Position numbers and translations under genes: made by a program
Shown: positions 9,158-17,041 of the stretch, piece after piece
Position numbering within the stretch: position 1 is the first letter of the stretch
Layout: each line of letters opens with the position of its first letter
The notes under the pieces: generated by a model
What the model saw: only the letters and a program-made list of their open reading frames with translations
What the model was told of the DNA's origin: nothing
The model's database searches: none
From: Sphingobium sp. JS3065
GTDB taxonomy: Bacteria > Pseudomonadota > Alphaproteobacteria > Sphingomonadales > Sphingomonadaceae
DNA: 64,000 nt
NCBI RefSeq assembly: GCF_026427355.1
Contig: NZ_CP102664.1
Location: 3,475,501 to 3,539,500, forward strand
Direction: 5' to 3'

Positions 9158-9973
9158 ATGGCGCGGGAGGCGCTGGACGCGGTCGACGGACTGGTGCGGC
9201 GGGCGCTGGCGGAACGCGATGACCGGCTGCTGGTGGTCGGGCTGTGCGGGGCGCAGGGCAGCGGCAAATCCACTTTGGCGGCAGGATTGCAGGCGCGGCT
9301 GGTGCGGGATGGGATTCCGGCGGCGATTCTGTCCATCGACGACCTCTACCGCACGCGGGCGGAGCGAACGGCGCTGGCGAATGCGGTGCATCCGCTGCTG
9401 CGCACGCGCGGCGTGCCGGGGACGCATGACGTGGACCTGGGCCTGCGCGTGATCGAAGCGCTGGAACGGGGGGAGGCGGCTTTATTGCCCCGCTTCGACA
9501 AGGCGGCGGACGACCGCCTGCCTGAGGCGCGATGGGAAAGGGCGGCGGCGGGAACGCGCCTGTTGCTGCTGGAGGGCTGGTGCGTCGGCGCCCGGCCCCA
9601 GCAAGCGGCGGCGCTGGCGGCCCCGGTCAATGCGCTGGAGCGGGATGAAGACCCGGACGGCATCTGGCGCGCCTATGTGAATCACGCGCTGGCGGGCGAA
9701 TATCAGGCGCTGTTCGGGCGTCTGGACCGGCTGGCGCTGCTGGCCGCGCCGGGATTCGCTATCGTCCGGCGCTGGCGGACGCAGCAGGAACATGATCTGC
9801 GCGGGGTCACGTCCGGCGGCATGTCGGACGCGCAGGTGGCGCGCTTCATCCAGCATTATGAGCGGCTGACCCGGCATATCCTGCACGAGATGCCGGACCG
9901 CGCCGACCTGACGATCGCGCTGGACGAGGGGCGGCGCGTCACCGCCATCGACGGCGAGGGCCGTACCGGCTGA
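9158..9973 (+). CDS. P-loop D-glycerate 3-kinase-like protein
   Basis: A 271-residue kinase resembling plant-type GLYK / bacterial YggC glycerate kinases. The Walker A motif is GAQGSGKSTL near residue 30, followed by SIDDLYRTRAER, a metal-binding segment, and LLLEGWCVG (Walker B region). The C-terminal RWRTQQEHDL and MSDAQVARFIQHYERLTRH segments are typical of this group. It would phosphorylate glycerate to 3-phosphoglycerate and return two-carbon-pathway carbon to glycolysis. I chose the ATG at 9158, directly after the CorC-type stop. Substrate is by family; related P-loop kinases such as uridine or pantothenate kinases are less likely. Confidence 0.82.
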   Translation: MAREALDAVDGLVRRALAERDDRLLVVGLCGAQGSGKSTLAAGLQARLVRDGIPAAILSIDDLYRTRAERTALANAVHPLLRTRGVPGTHDVDLGLRVIEALERGEAALLPRFDKAADDRLPEARWERAAAGTRLLLLEGWCVGARPQQAAALAAPVNALERDEDPDGIWRAYVNHALAGEYQALFGRLDRLALLAAPGFAIVRRWRTQQEHDLRGVTSGGMSDAQVARFIQHYERLTRHILHEMPDRADLTIALDEGRRVTAIDGEGRTG

Positions 9974-9999
9974 CAGCGTCCGGCGCGCGGACGCATCGG

Positions 10000-10717
10000 T
10001 CAGGCGGCCAGCCGTTTCACCCAGAACTGCATCGCATGGTCGCTTTCGCCGCCATCGCCCAGATCCCTCCAGCGGAACTGGCCGACCAACCCCTCCACCG
10101 GCGCATAGCCCCGCCCGCGCCAGAAGGGGTCCAGCGGAGCATAGCCGGCCGGCCGGGCAGGATGATCCGGTGGCCGGACGACAGCGCAGAAGCTGGTCGT
10201 GGCGAATCCCAGTTCCCGCGCCATGACCTCTCGCCGATCGAAAAAGGCATGGCCGATGCCGCGCCCGCGCCATTCGGGCAGCAACACCGATTCGCCGAAA
10301 TAATAGATGCGGCCGATGTCCATGCCCCGTTCGCGGAAGGGGGCCGCGAATTCGGCGGCATGGTCCGTCATCGGGGCGGCGGTGGCGGCGCCGACCAGCC
10401 GGTCGCCTGCGAAAGCGCCCGCGATCAGCGCGCCGGGACTGTTCGCATAGGCGGTGAGATAATCGCGCTCATAGGCGAGGCCCGCTTCGCCCGATCCGTC
10501 ATAGAGCGGTTTTCGATCTGATTGAATCAGATCGACCGCTCTATTTCTTTGTTTTACCGCGATTTCTTAAACGTCAGATGATGCCATCTGACTGGAAATC
10601 GCTCTAGAGATAGGGAAAGGCGCGAAACACGGCGATGCGCAGTTCCGCTAACGCATCGAGCGCGGCCAGCAAGGCCGCGCCCGTCAAATCCTCGACCCGA
10701 ACGGGTTCGCCGGTCAG
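10000..10717 (-). pseudogene. GNAT N-acetyltransferase split by a mobile element
   Basis: The minus strand holds two parts of one GNAT gene. The N-terminal part (10717-10607) encodes TGEPVRVEDLTGAALL... ending in AVFRAFPYL, then hits TAG at the element border. The C-terminal part resumes in the right place after the element (10501-10000) with YDGSGEAGLAYERDYL, and carries the acetyl-CoA loop EWRGRGIGHAFF. Joining the flanks restores FPYL-YDGS, the expected family sequence. No ATG, GTG or TTG precedes the N-terminal part in frame before the cytochrome gene, so the start may also be lost. A shortened product from the ATG at 10371 is possible but would lack the first strand-helix unit. Confidence 0.85.
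10502..10606 (+). mobile_element. MITE-like double-hairpin element, copy 1 (inside the GNAT gene)
   Basis: A 101-base core between two TA dinucleotides. The flanks show the uninterrupted target had a single TA (CTCTATGAC on the gene strand), so the insertion duplicated TA, as Tc1/mariner/IS630-type elements do. The core folds as two hairpins: GAGCGGT...ACCGCTC enclosing GATCTGATT/AATCAGATC, and GCGATTTC...GAAATCGC enclosing CAGATG/CATCTG. Its ends are an imperfect inverted repeat, TAGAGCGGTTTT against TAGAGCGATTTC. It encodes no protein, so it would need a transposase supplied elsewhere. Confidence 0.85.
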
Positions 10718-10719
10718 CT

Positions 10720-11346
10720 TTACTTGCCGGCGGGGGCAGGAGCCTCGGCCGCATTGGACGCGGCGTTGGCGGCTTCGGCCGGAGCGGCATTTCCGCCCTC
10801 CGCCGCGGCCGGAGCCGCATCGGCGGCAGGCAGCGGCAGGTTCGAACCCTGGGTGTTCAGCCAGGCGATCAGGTTGGCGCGATCCGCCGGATTGCCCAGG
10901 CCCGCAAAGGTCATCTTCGTGCCCGGCGCGAATTCACGCGGGCTGGTCAGCCAATGATCCAGCGCCTCGAACGTCCAGTTTCCGCCTTTGCTCTTCAGCG
11001 CGTCGGAAAAGGCGAAGCCGCCCTTGCCCTGCGCAACCCCCTCGCCGACCGTGCCGAAGAGATTCGGGCCGATGCCGTTGGCGCCGCCCTGGTTGACGGT
11101 GTGGCATGCCGCGCACTTGGCGAACACCTTCTCGCCCGCCGCGACGTCCGCGCTGGCCAGCAGGGTGTTGAGGCCCGGTCCGGCAGCAGCGCCGCCTTCA
11201 CCCTCCGCCTCGACGCCCTCGATGGCATAGCCCATTTTCTCGGGCCGTTCCTCATGGAAGAATTTGGAACTGACGATGGCACCGCCCAGTGCGATGATGC
11301 CCGCGAACAAAGCCCAACCGGCAGCGGTGTTGAAACGATCGCCCAT
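10720..11346 (-). CDS. Membrane-anchored class I cytochrome c
   Basis: A 208-residue c-type cytochrome similar to CycM/c552-type proteins that carry electrons from the bc1 complex to terminal oxidases. Residues 10-27 form an uncleaved anchor helix (WALFAGIIALGGAIV). An acidic, glycine-rich linker follows, then the haem site CAACH (C78, C81, H82) and the likely methionine ligand M145 in PGTKMTFAGL. After residue 165 comes an unusual alanine/proline-rich tail of about 40 residues, possibly a flexible periplasmic extension. It is divergent from pheA, with a 187-base gap. Its stop lies next to the remains of the GNAT gene. Confidence 0.93.
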   Translation of the reverse strand: MGDRFNTAAGWALFAGIIALGGAIVSSKFFHEERPEKMGYAIEGVEAEGEGGAAAGPGLNTLLASADVAAGEKVFAKCAACHTVNQGGANGIGPNLFGTVGEGVAQGKGGFAFSDALKSKGGNWTFEALDHWLTSPREFAPGTKMTFAGLGNPADRANLIAWLNTQGSNLPLPAADAAPAAAEGGNAAPAEAANAASNAAEAPAPAGK

Positions 11347-11533
11347 TCGCTCGGATTCCCCTGGATTTCTCTTCTGGCCGCTTGTGTCGCGGCCCCTCTA
11401 GCGCGCTGCCATAATGGCGCAAGTGCGAACGCGCAAGCATGGTTGAACGGGTTCGCGCACGCTTTTTCATGGCTTTGCGTCAGGACAGGATGCTTGCACG
11501 CGCGCCATGAAGTGAATAAGCGCGCTAGCGCCC

Positions 11534-12424
11534 ATGGAAAACTATCCCGCCCCTGCCCGCATTCTGGTCGCGGACCTCGCTGCGAAGGCCGCCGTCGATC
11601 CGGCCCGCGCCGTCGCCTTTCAGGGCGCGCCGGGGGCCAATTCGCATCTCGCCGCGCTGGATTACGCGCCCGATTGCGTGCCGCTGCCCTGCTTCGCGTT
11701 CGAGGATGCGATCGACGCGGTGCGCAACGGCGACGCGGCGCGGGCGATCATCCCGATCGAGAACAGCCTGCACGGGCGCGTGGCCGACATGCATTTCCTG
11801 CTGCCCGAATCCGGGCTGCACATCGTCGACGAATATTTCCTGCGCATCCGGCACTGCCTGATGGCGGCCGACGCCGCCCCGGTGACGAGCGCGGTCAGCC
11901 ATCCGCAGGCGCTGGGCCAGTGCCGCCATTATCTGCGTGAACGGGGCATCCAGCCGGTCAGCTATGCCGACACGGCGGGCGCGGCGGCGCTGGTCGCGGA
12001 AACCAGGGTGCCGGGCGAAGGCGCCATAGCCCCCTATCTGGCGGCGGAACTGTACGGCCTGCGCCTGGTGGCGGAGAATATCGAGGATAGCGACGACAAT
12101 ATGACCCGCTTCCTGGTCCTCTCCCGCGAGCCGAAGATGCCGGAGGGGGGCGTGGGACCGGTGATGACGACTTTCCTGTTCGAGGTGAAGAATATTCCCG
12201 CCGCCCTCTACAAGGCGATGGGCGGCTTCGCCACCAACGGCGTCAACATGACCAAGCTGGAAAGCTATCAGCGGGGCGCCAGCTTCGCCGCGACCGAATT
12301 CTTCTGCGACATAGAGGGGATGCCCGGCGAACCGGCGGTCGACCGGGCGCTGGCGGAACTGGAATTCCACACCAAATGGGTGCGGATGCTGGGCAGCTAT
12401 CGGCAGGGGCGTCCGCGCACGTGA
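11534..12424 (+). CDS. pheA: Prephenate dehydratase
   Basis: Converts prephenate to phenylpyruvate in phenylalanine synthesis. The 296-residue protein is the stand-alone PDT-plus-ACT form. The substrate domain opens with VAFQGAPGANSHLAA near residue 22, includes PIENSLHGRV near residue 75, and closes with the catalytic DNMTRFLVL near residue 195. The C-terminal ACT domain (about 210-290), which binds phenylalanine for feedback control in this family, contains MTTFLFEVKN and GVNMTKLESY. No chorismate mutase domain is attached. The next gene, a sterol-desaturase-like protein, starts 31 bases downstream and is probably unrelated in function. Confidence 0.95.
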   Translation: MENYPAPARILVADLAAKAAVDPARAVAFQGAPGANSHLAALDYAPDCVPLPCFAFEDAIDAVRNGDAARAIIPIENSLHGRVADMHFLLPESGLHIVDEYFLRIRHCLMAADAAPVTSAVSHPQALGQCRHYLRERGIQPVSYADTAGAAALVAETRVPGEGAIAPYLAAELYGLRLVAENIEDSDDNMTRFLVLSREPKMPEGGVGPVMTTFLFEVKNIPAALYKAMGGFATNGVNMTKLESYQRGASFAATEFFCDIEGMPGEPAVDRALAELEFHTKWVRMLGSYRQGRPRT

Positions 12425-12455
12425 CGCCGGGCGTGGGACTGCTATAGTCCGCGCC

Positions 12456-13181
12456 ATGATCGCCGCCATGCTCCTGTCCGCTCTTGCCATGAGCGCCATT
12501 GTCGGCCTGCGCTATCTGTTGGCGAGCGGCGGCTTCGCGCTGGCGACCAGGGTGCGCAAGCCGGGGCTGTATCGCGGATTGGATCGCCAGATCCGGCGGG
12601 AAATCGCCTGGTCGCTGGCGTCCGCGCTGATCTATGGCGTGCCTGCGGGCGTCGTCGCCTGGGGGTGGCAGGCGCATGGCTGGACGCATGTCTATACCGA
12701 TGTCCACGCCTTTCCGCTCTGGTATCTGCCGCTGTCGGTTCTGCTCTATCTGATTGCGCATGACGCCTGGTTCTATTGGACGCATCGCTGGATGCACCGG
12801 CCCCGGCTGTTCCGCATCGCCCATGCCGTCCATCATGCCAGCCGCCCGCCCACGGCCTGGGCGGCGATGAGTTTCCACCCGTGGGAGGCGGTGACGGGCG
12901 CGCTGGTGATCCCGGCGCTGGTCTTCCTGATCCCGATCCATGTCGGCGCGCTGGGCGCGGTGCTGACGATCATGACCGTGATGGGCGTCAGCAACCATAT
13001 GGGGTGGGAGATGTTTCCCCGCCGGATGGTGGAGGGGCCGGCCGGGCGCTGGCTGATCACCGCCAGCCATCATCAGCGGCATCATGACCGATATGCTTGC
13101 AATTACGGTCTTTATTTCCGCTTCTGGGACCGGCTGTGCGGGACGGACAGGGGATTGGGCAGCTTCGGGGAGGCGGCGTGA
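12456..13181 (+). CDS. Fatty acid hydroxylase / sterol desaturase superfamily protein
   Basis: A 241-residue integral membrane di-iron oxygenase-like protein. The histidine clusters that bind the iron pair are present: HDAWFYWTHRWMH near residue 108, HAVHH near residue 128, and a late HHQRHHDRY near residue 207. Four hydrophobic stretches surround them. The superfamily hydroxylates or desaturates lipids, sterols or carotenoids; neither neighbour reveals the substrate. Its stop overlaps the GTG of the following DUF2141 gene by two bases beyond coupling distance, so the two are probably translated together. A carotenoid role is conceivable in a pigmented sphingomonad but is speculation. Confidence 0.85.
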   Translation: MIAAMLLSALAMSAIVGLRYLLASGGFALATRVRKPGLYRGLDRQIRREIAWSLASALIYGVPAGVVAWGWQAHGWTHVYTDVHAFPLWYLPLSVLLYLIAHDAWFYWTHRWMHRPRLFRIAHAVHHASRPPTAWAAMSFHPWEAVTGALVIPALVFLIPIHVGALGAVLTIMTVMGVSNHMGWEMFPRRMVEGPAGRWLITASHHQRHHDRYACNYGLYFRFWDRLCGTDRGLGSFGEAA

Positions 13182-13615
13182 GAATCAAGGCCGGTTTGTC
13201 GATCGCGGCGGCGGGAATGATGACGGCCGCCGCCCCGCCGGAGCAGGCGCAGCCGCTCAGTCTGGACGTGCAGGGCCTGCGGTCGGCCAAGGGCGATTTC
13301 CTGATCTGCGTGACGCGGCAGGCGGCGCATTTTCCCGATTGCCGCAAAGATCCCGACGGGCGGCATTTCACCGTGCCGGTGACGTCCGGTGACGTCGCGC
13401 TGGGGCGGATGGAGCCGGGAACCTATGCCATTGCCATCATTCACGACGAAAACGGCAATGGAAAGCTGGACACCTTTGCGGGCATTCCGCGCGAGGGGGT
13501 GGGCTTTTCGCGCAACCCGGCGATCCGTTTCGGCGCGCCCAGCTTCCGGTCGGCGCAGTTCGCCGTGGCGGGGGCGGCGGTGCGGCAGGATATAAAGGTC
13601 AAATATTTCCTTTAG
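13178..13615 (+). CDS. Secreted DUF2141 family protein
   Basis: A 145-residue protein starting at a GTG that overlaps the upstream stop (GTGA). The first 25 residues form an export signal ending near PPEQAQPL. The rest matches the DUF2141 pattern: a short beta-rich domain beginning with LDVQGLRSAKGDFLICV, a central PGTYAIAIIHDENGNGKLDT calcium-loop-like segment, and GIPREGVGFSRN, the family's best-conserved motif. Proteins of this family are often periplasmic, but the function is unknown. Coupling to the lipid hydroxylase suggests a shared envelope-related role, which is inference only. Confidence 0.85.
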   Translation: MRIKAGLSIAAAGMMTAAAPPEQAQPLSLDVQGLRSAKGDFLICVTRQAAHFPDCRKDPDGRHFTVPVTSGDVALGRMEPGTYAIAIIHDENGNGKLDTFAGIPREGVGFSRNPAIRFGAPSFRSAQFAVAGAAVRQDIKVKYFL

Positions 13616-13726
13616 GCATGGCGCCGGCAACTGCCCATCTCCCTTGTTCCTATGGGGTGACGCCCCACATAAGGCGCTGTATGAGGGCGGCCTGGCCCCC
13701 GCATTTTGCAGCAGGAGATAAGTGAA

Positions 13727-14638
13727 GTGGCGACCCTTGGACTGAGCGAGGCCGACAAGGCATCGGTGGAGGCATTTCGCCGCGATGTGGTGGAGCCTTC
13801 GCGCACCAGCCTGGTGATCGTCGATTTCTGGGCCGAATGGTGCGGCCCCTGCAAGCAGCTAGCCCCCGTGATCGAAAAGGTCTGCGCCGACTATGCGGCC
13901 AAGGGCGTCAAGCTGGTGAAGGTCAATGTCGATGAGGACAAGTTCATCGCCGCGCAGTTCCGCGTCCAGTCGATCCCGACCGTCTATGCCATGTTCCAGG
14001 GCCAGCCGGTCGCCGACCTCAGCCAGGCCCGGACGGAGGGGCAGTTCAAGCAATATCTCGACCAGTTGCTGGGCCAGTTGCCGATCGAATCGGAGGAGAA
14101 GGCGCAGCTTGAGGAAATCGCCCCGCTGATCGCCATGGGCGAGGAATTGCTTGCGGGCGGAGAGGCGGATCGCGCCCTGTCCGTGTTCCAGCAGATCGCG
14201 CAGATGGCGCCCGATAATGCCGATGTGGCGTCGGGCCAGGCGCGGGCGCTGGTGGCTTTGGGTCAGTTGGATCAGGCGGAAGCGGCGCTGGCGGCCTTGT
14301 CCGCCGATGCGGCGAAGGATCAGGCGGTGGAGCGCGCCCGCGCCGCCATCGCGCTGGCCCGCGACGCGAAGCCGGTGGCCGACCTGTCGGGTGTCGAGGC
14401 GAAGCTGGCCGCCGATCCCGACGATCATGAGGCGCGCTTCGAACTGGCCAATGGCCTGATGTCCAATGGCGACCGCGACCGGGCGGCGGAGGAGTTGCTG
14501 GAACTGGTGCGGCGCGACCGGGCGTGGAACGACGGCGCGGCGCGGGCGCAATTGCTGAAGCTGTTCGAGGCGACGGGTCTGGAAGACCCCTGGGTCGCGG
14601 GGCAGCGGCGCAAGCTTTCCCAGATCCTCTTTTCCTGA
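13727..14638 (+). CDS. Thioredoxin-domain co-chaperone, YbbN/CnoX type
   Basis: About 303 residues. A thioredoxin fold (residues about 10-115) with active site WAEWCGPCK is followed by TPR-like helices to the end, the YbbN/CnoX architecture. In E. coli CnoX is a holdase that protects proteins from chlorine stress and hands them to GroEL; unlike E. coli YbbN, this one keeps the CxxC pair and may be redox active. I chose the GTG at 13727, which has AGGAG nine bases upstream, rather than the TTG at 13706 that precedes that site. It is followed after 14 bases by a Lon-domain protein. Confidence 0.9.
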   Translation: MATLGLSEADKASVEAFRRDVVEPSRTSLVIVDFWAEWCGPCKQLAPVIEKVCADYAAKGVKLVKVNVDEDKFIAAQFRVQSIPTVYAMFQGQPVADLSQARTEGQFKQYLDQLLGQLPIESEEKAQLEEIAPLIAMGEELLAGGEADRALSVFQQIAQMAPDNADVASGQARALVALGQLDQAEAALAALSADAAKDQAVERARAAIALARDAKPVADLSGVEAKLAADPDDHEARFELANGLMSNGDRDRAAEELLELVRRDRAWNDGAARAQLLKLFEATGLEDPWVAGQRRKLSQILFS

Positions 14639-14652
14639 CCGGCGCTGGCGTC

Positions 14653-15261
14653 ATGTCGCGCGTCTCGATCTTTCCCCTGCCTGGCGCGCTGCTGCTGCCG
14701 GGCATGGAATTGCCGCTGCATATCTTCGAACCGCGCTATCAGGCGATGATCCACGACGCCATGGCCCGCGACCGGCGCATCGGCATGATCCAGCCGCGGG
14801 AGGAGGGGGTGAAGCCCGCCCTGTTCGATATAGGTTGCCTGGGCCACATCACCCATATCGAGGCGCTGGAGGGCGGGCGTTACAATATCCTGCTGAGGGG
14901 GCTGGCGCGCTTCCGCGTGGTACGGGAACTGGACGTGCCGACCGCCTTTCGCCAGATCGAGGCGGATGTGGAGCCGATTCCGCAAGAGGATGAAATCCTC
15001 TCCGCCGTGGAGCGGGCGGCGCTGGAGCGGGAATCGCGGCGCTTTGCCGATGCGCTGGGCTATGTGGTGGATTGGACGGCGGTGTCGCGGCTGGACGACA
15101 TGGCGCTGGTGAACGGCATCGCGCAGATCGTGCCCTTCGACCCGGCGGCCAAGCAGACGCTGCTGGAGGCGGACAGCCTGAACGACCGGGCTGACCGGAT
15201 CATCCAGTTGATGCAGATAGTAGGCCGGATAGAGCGCGACGGCGGCGCGACGATGCAGTGA
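14653..15261 (+). CDS. Lon substrate-binding-domain protein (LON/PUA-like, no protease domain)
   Basis: A 202-residue protein made only of the N-terminal LON domain. The family start is typical: SIFPLPGALLLPGMELPLHIFEPRY, with the IGMIQP strand about 35 residues later and GLARFRVV near residue 90. There is no AAA or serine protease part, so it cannot degrade proteins by itself; stand-alone forms may act as adaptors or chaperone-like proteins. It sits between the thioredoxin-TPR gene (14 bases) and a Trm112-like gene (10 bases), an arrangement that suggests one transcript concerned with protein quality control. Confidence 0.88.
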   Translation: MSRVSIFPLPGALLLPGMELPLHIFEPRYQAMIHDAMARDRRIGMIQPREEGVKPALFDIGCLGHITHIEALEGGRYNILLRGLARFRVVRELDVPTAFRQIEADVEPIPQEDEILSAVERAALERESRRFADALGYVVDWTAVSRLDDMALVNGIAQIVPFDPAAKQTLLEADSLNDRADRIIQLMQIVGRIERDGGATMQ

Positions 15262-15271
15262 GGGTGGGGCA

Positions 15272-15442
15272 ATGATCGACCCGGCTTTGCTCGCCAAGCT
15301 GGTATGCCCGGTCACGCGCACGCCGTTGCGCTGGGACGCGGCGCGGAGCGAACTGGTGTCGGCGGCGGCCGGGCTGGCCTTTCCGGTGCGGGACGGCGTG
15401 CCGGTGCTGGTGGTGCGCGAGGCGCGCGCCCTAAACGACTGA
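15272..15442 (+). CDS. Trm112 family small protein (UPF0434/YcaR-like)
   Basis: A 56-residue protein. It opens MIDPALLAKLVCPVTRTPL, the characteristic Trm112/UPF0434 beginning, and closes around the FPVRDGVPVLV strand, which ends the compact fold. Eukaryotic Trm112 activates several methyltransferases; bacterial partners are mostly unknown. Only one cysteine is visible, so a full zinc site is not expected. It lies 10 bases behind the Lon-domain gene and is convergent with the ScfR-type regulator. Confidence 0.85.
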   Translation: MIDPALLAKLVCPVTRTPLRWDAARSELVSAAAGLAFPVRDGVPVLVVREARALND

Positions 15443-15501
15443 TTCCGCAAACGATGCGTCAGGGTGGGGAATGTCTTGGGTTCGCCAAAGACCCCAAAAA
15501 A

Positions 15502-16899
15502 TCACCCCCCCGCAAAGCCGAACGGCGCATGAGCCCGCCGAAAATCCTCCGGCAGCATGTCGCGCCCGATCGGCGGGGCGGATCGCGCCATGCACTGGCT
15601 GCGATGGCACAGGCGGCACGTCACCCCAATGGGCGTAGGCTCCGGCGGCGCCTCTCCCGCCGTATAGATCAGCCGATGGGCATGCTCCGCCGCGCAGCAT
15701 AAGGCGATGGCCCGCTCGATCTTCGGCGCGCCCCATCCGCCGCCGCCCGCCGTCACCGTGCGCGCGATGGAGAAGAATCGCTGCCCGTCCGGCAGTTCCA
15801 GCCATTGCGTCAGCACCTCGCGGGGGCGCTCGAACGCATGATGCACCGACCAGAGCGGGCAGGAGCCGCCATGGCGGGCGAAGGGAAAACCCGCGCCGTC
15901 CAGCCGCTTGCTGACATTGCCCGCATGGTCGACCCGCAGGAAGAAGAAGGGGATGCGCTCCTGCCCCGGCTTTTGCAGCGTGGTCAGCCGGTGCGCGGTC
16001 TGTTCGAAACTCGCGCCGAACTGCCGGGCCAGCGCCTCCACATCGTAACGCCGCGCCTCCACCGCCCTGGCGAAGGCGGTGTAGGGCATCAGGATCGCCG
16101 CGGCGCCATAGCTGGCCAGCGCCCGCCGGGTCAGCCGCCGCCCGCTCTCGCTGGCGAACTGGCCGTCCTTCAGCAGCGCGTCGAAATCGCGCCGCATTTC
16201 CAGATAGGCGATCTGCAACGCCAGTTGGAACTGGGTGCTCGCCCCGTCCAGCGCATCGTCCAGCAGCACCGCGTCGCGATGCCGGTCCAGCCGCCGCATC
16301 GATCCCGCCATCACGTGGGACGGCAACCGCCGGACCCGCAGATTATGCTTCGCCTTCAGCCACCCAGCCAGGCCGCCCGCCGCCTCCACCTCCTGGGCCA
16401 GCTTTTCCCCCGCATCGTCCAGCAGGGGAAAGCTGTTGCGCCGCGCTCCCAGGAAGCGCCGCGATTCGGCCACCGGATCGGGCGCGTCGTTGGCGTCCTC
16501 CTGCTCGACGCCGCGATCCGCGAGCGCCAGTTGCTCCTCCCGATAGGCCGTGTGCAACCGCAGCAAGGCTTCGGTGATTCCCGGATAATTGACCGCCACA
16601 TCCCCGGTCGCCAGCACCGGCAGGTCGATGTCCGCGAACATCGGGTCTTTCAGCACCGCCTGCAAACGCGCCGTCTGCTCCGCGCCGCCGTCGCCCGCCA
16701 GCTCGCTCATGTCCATCCTGTAGGTGCGGGCGAGGCGCAGCAGCATGTCGGCGGTCAGGGGGCGCTGATTGCGCTCCAGCAGGGCGACATAACTGGCCGA
16801 AATCTCCAGGTCCGCCGCCATGTCCGCCTGCGTCAAGCCAAGTTCCCGGCGCAGCCTGCGCAGGCGCGGCCCCATATAAACCGGACGATCCTTGGCCAT
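15502..16899 (-). CDS. Short-chain fatty acyl-CoA regulator (ScfR/RamB/PrpC-regulator type)
   Basis: A 465-residue transcription factor. Residues about 10-65 form an XRE helix-turn-helix (LRRELGLTQADMAADL, then ISASYVALLERNQRPL). A middle IrrE/ImmA-like region and a C-terminal DUF2083 domain with cysteines (GSCPLW, ALCCAAEHAH, VTCRLCHRSQCMAR) follow. RamB in actinobacteria and PccR/ScfR in alphaproteobacteria share this architecture and control isocitrate lyase or propionyl-CoA genes in response to acyl-CoA. Its divergent position to aceA, with TTTACA/TTGTAAA sites between them, makes it the likely regulator of the glyoxylate shunt. Confidence 0.9.
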   Translation of the reverse strand: MAKDRPVYMGPRLRRLRRELGLTQADMAADLEISASYVALLERNQRPLTADMLLRLARTYRMDMSELAGDGGAEQTARLQAVLKDPMFADIDLPVLATGDVAVNYPGITEALLRLHTAYREEQLALADRGVEQEDANDAPDPVAESRRFLGARRNSFPLLDDAGEKLAQEVEAAGGLAGWLKAKHNLRVRRLPSHVMAGSMRRLDRHRDAVLLDDALDGASTQFQLALQIAYLEMRRDFDALLKDGQFASESGRRLTRRALASYGAAAILMPYTAFARAVEARRYDVEALARQFGASFEQTAHRLTTLQKPGQERIPFFFLRVDHAGNVSKRLDGAGFPFARHGGSCPLWSVHHAFERPREVLTQWLELPDGQRFFSIARTVTAGGGGWGAPKIERAIALCCAAEHAHRLIYTAGEAPPEPTPIGVTCRLCHRSQCMARSAPPIGRDMLPEDFRRAHAPFGFAGG

Positions 16900-16922
16900 G
16901 TCGTAAACGCTCCTGTGCAGGC

Positions 16923-16960
16923 TTTACAACTTTACACGCAAATCTTGTAAACTTCTACAA
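16923..16960. promoter_or_regulatory. Likely ScfR/RamB-type operator between regulator and aceA
   Basis: The 142-base divergent gap contains an AT-rich island in otherwise GC-rich DNA. Within it are TTTACAA (16923-16929), TTTACA (16931-16936), TTGTAAA (16945-16951) and TACAA (16956-16960). The first and third form an inverted repeat, similar in style to the TTTGCAA/TTGCAAA sites of RamB/PccR regulators. Binding is inference from position and symmetry. Confidence 0.5.
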
Positions 16961-17041
16961 CTGAACTTCGCGCCCTCTGCCGCGCCGCACAAAAGGGGAT
17001 TAGGTCCGCCCCATATCCATAGAGCGACCAAGGATTTGAGC

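Noticed and set aside
10036..10521. Plus-strand open frame across the GNAT remains
   Set aside because: It is antisense to a recognisable acetyltransferase and ends inside the mobile element.
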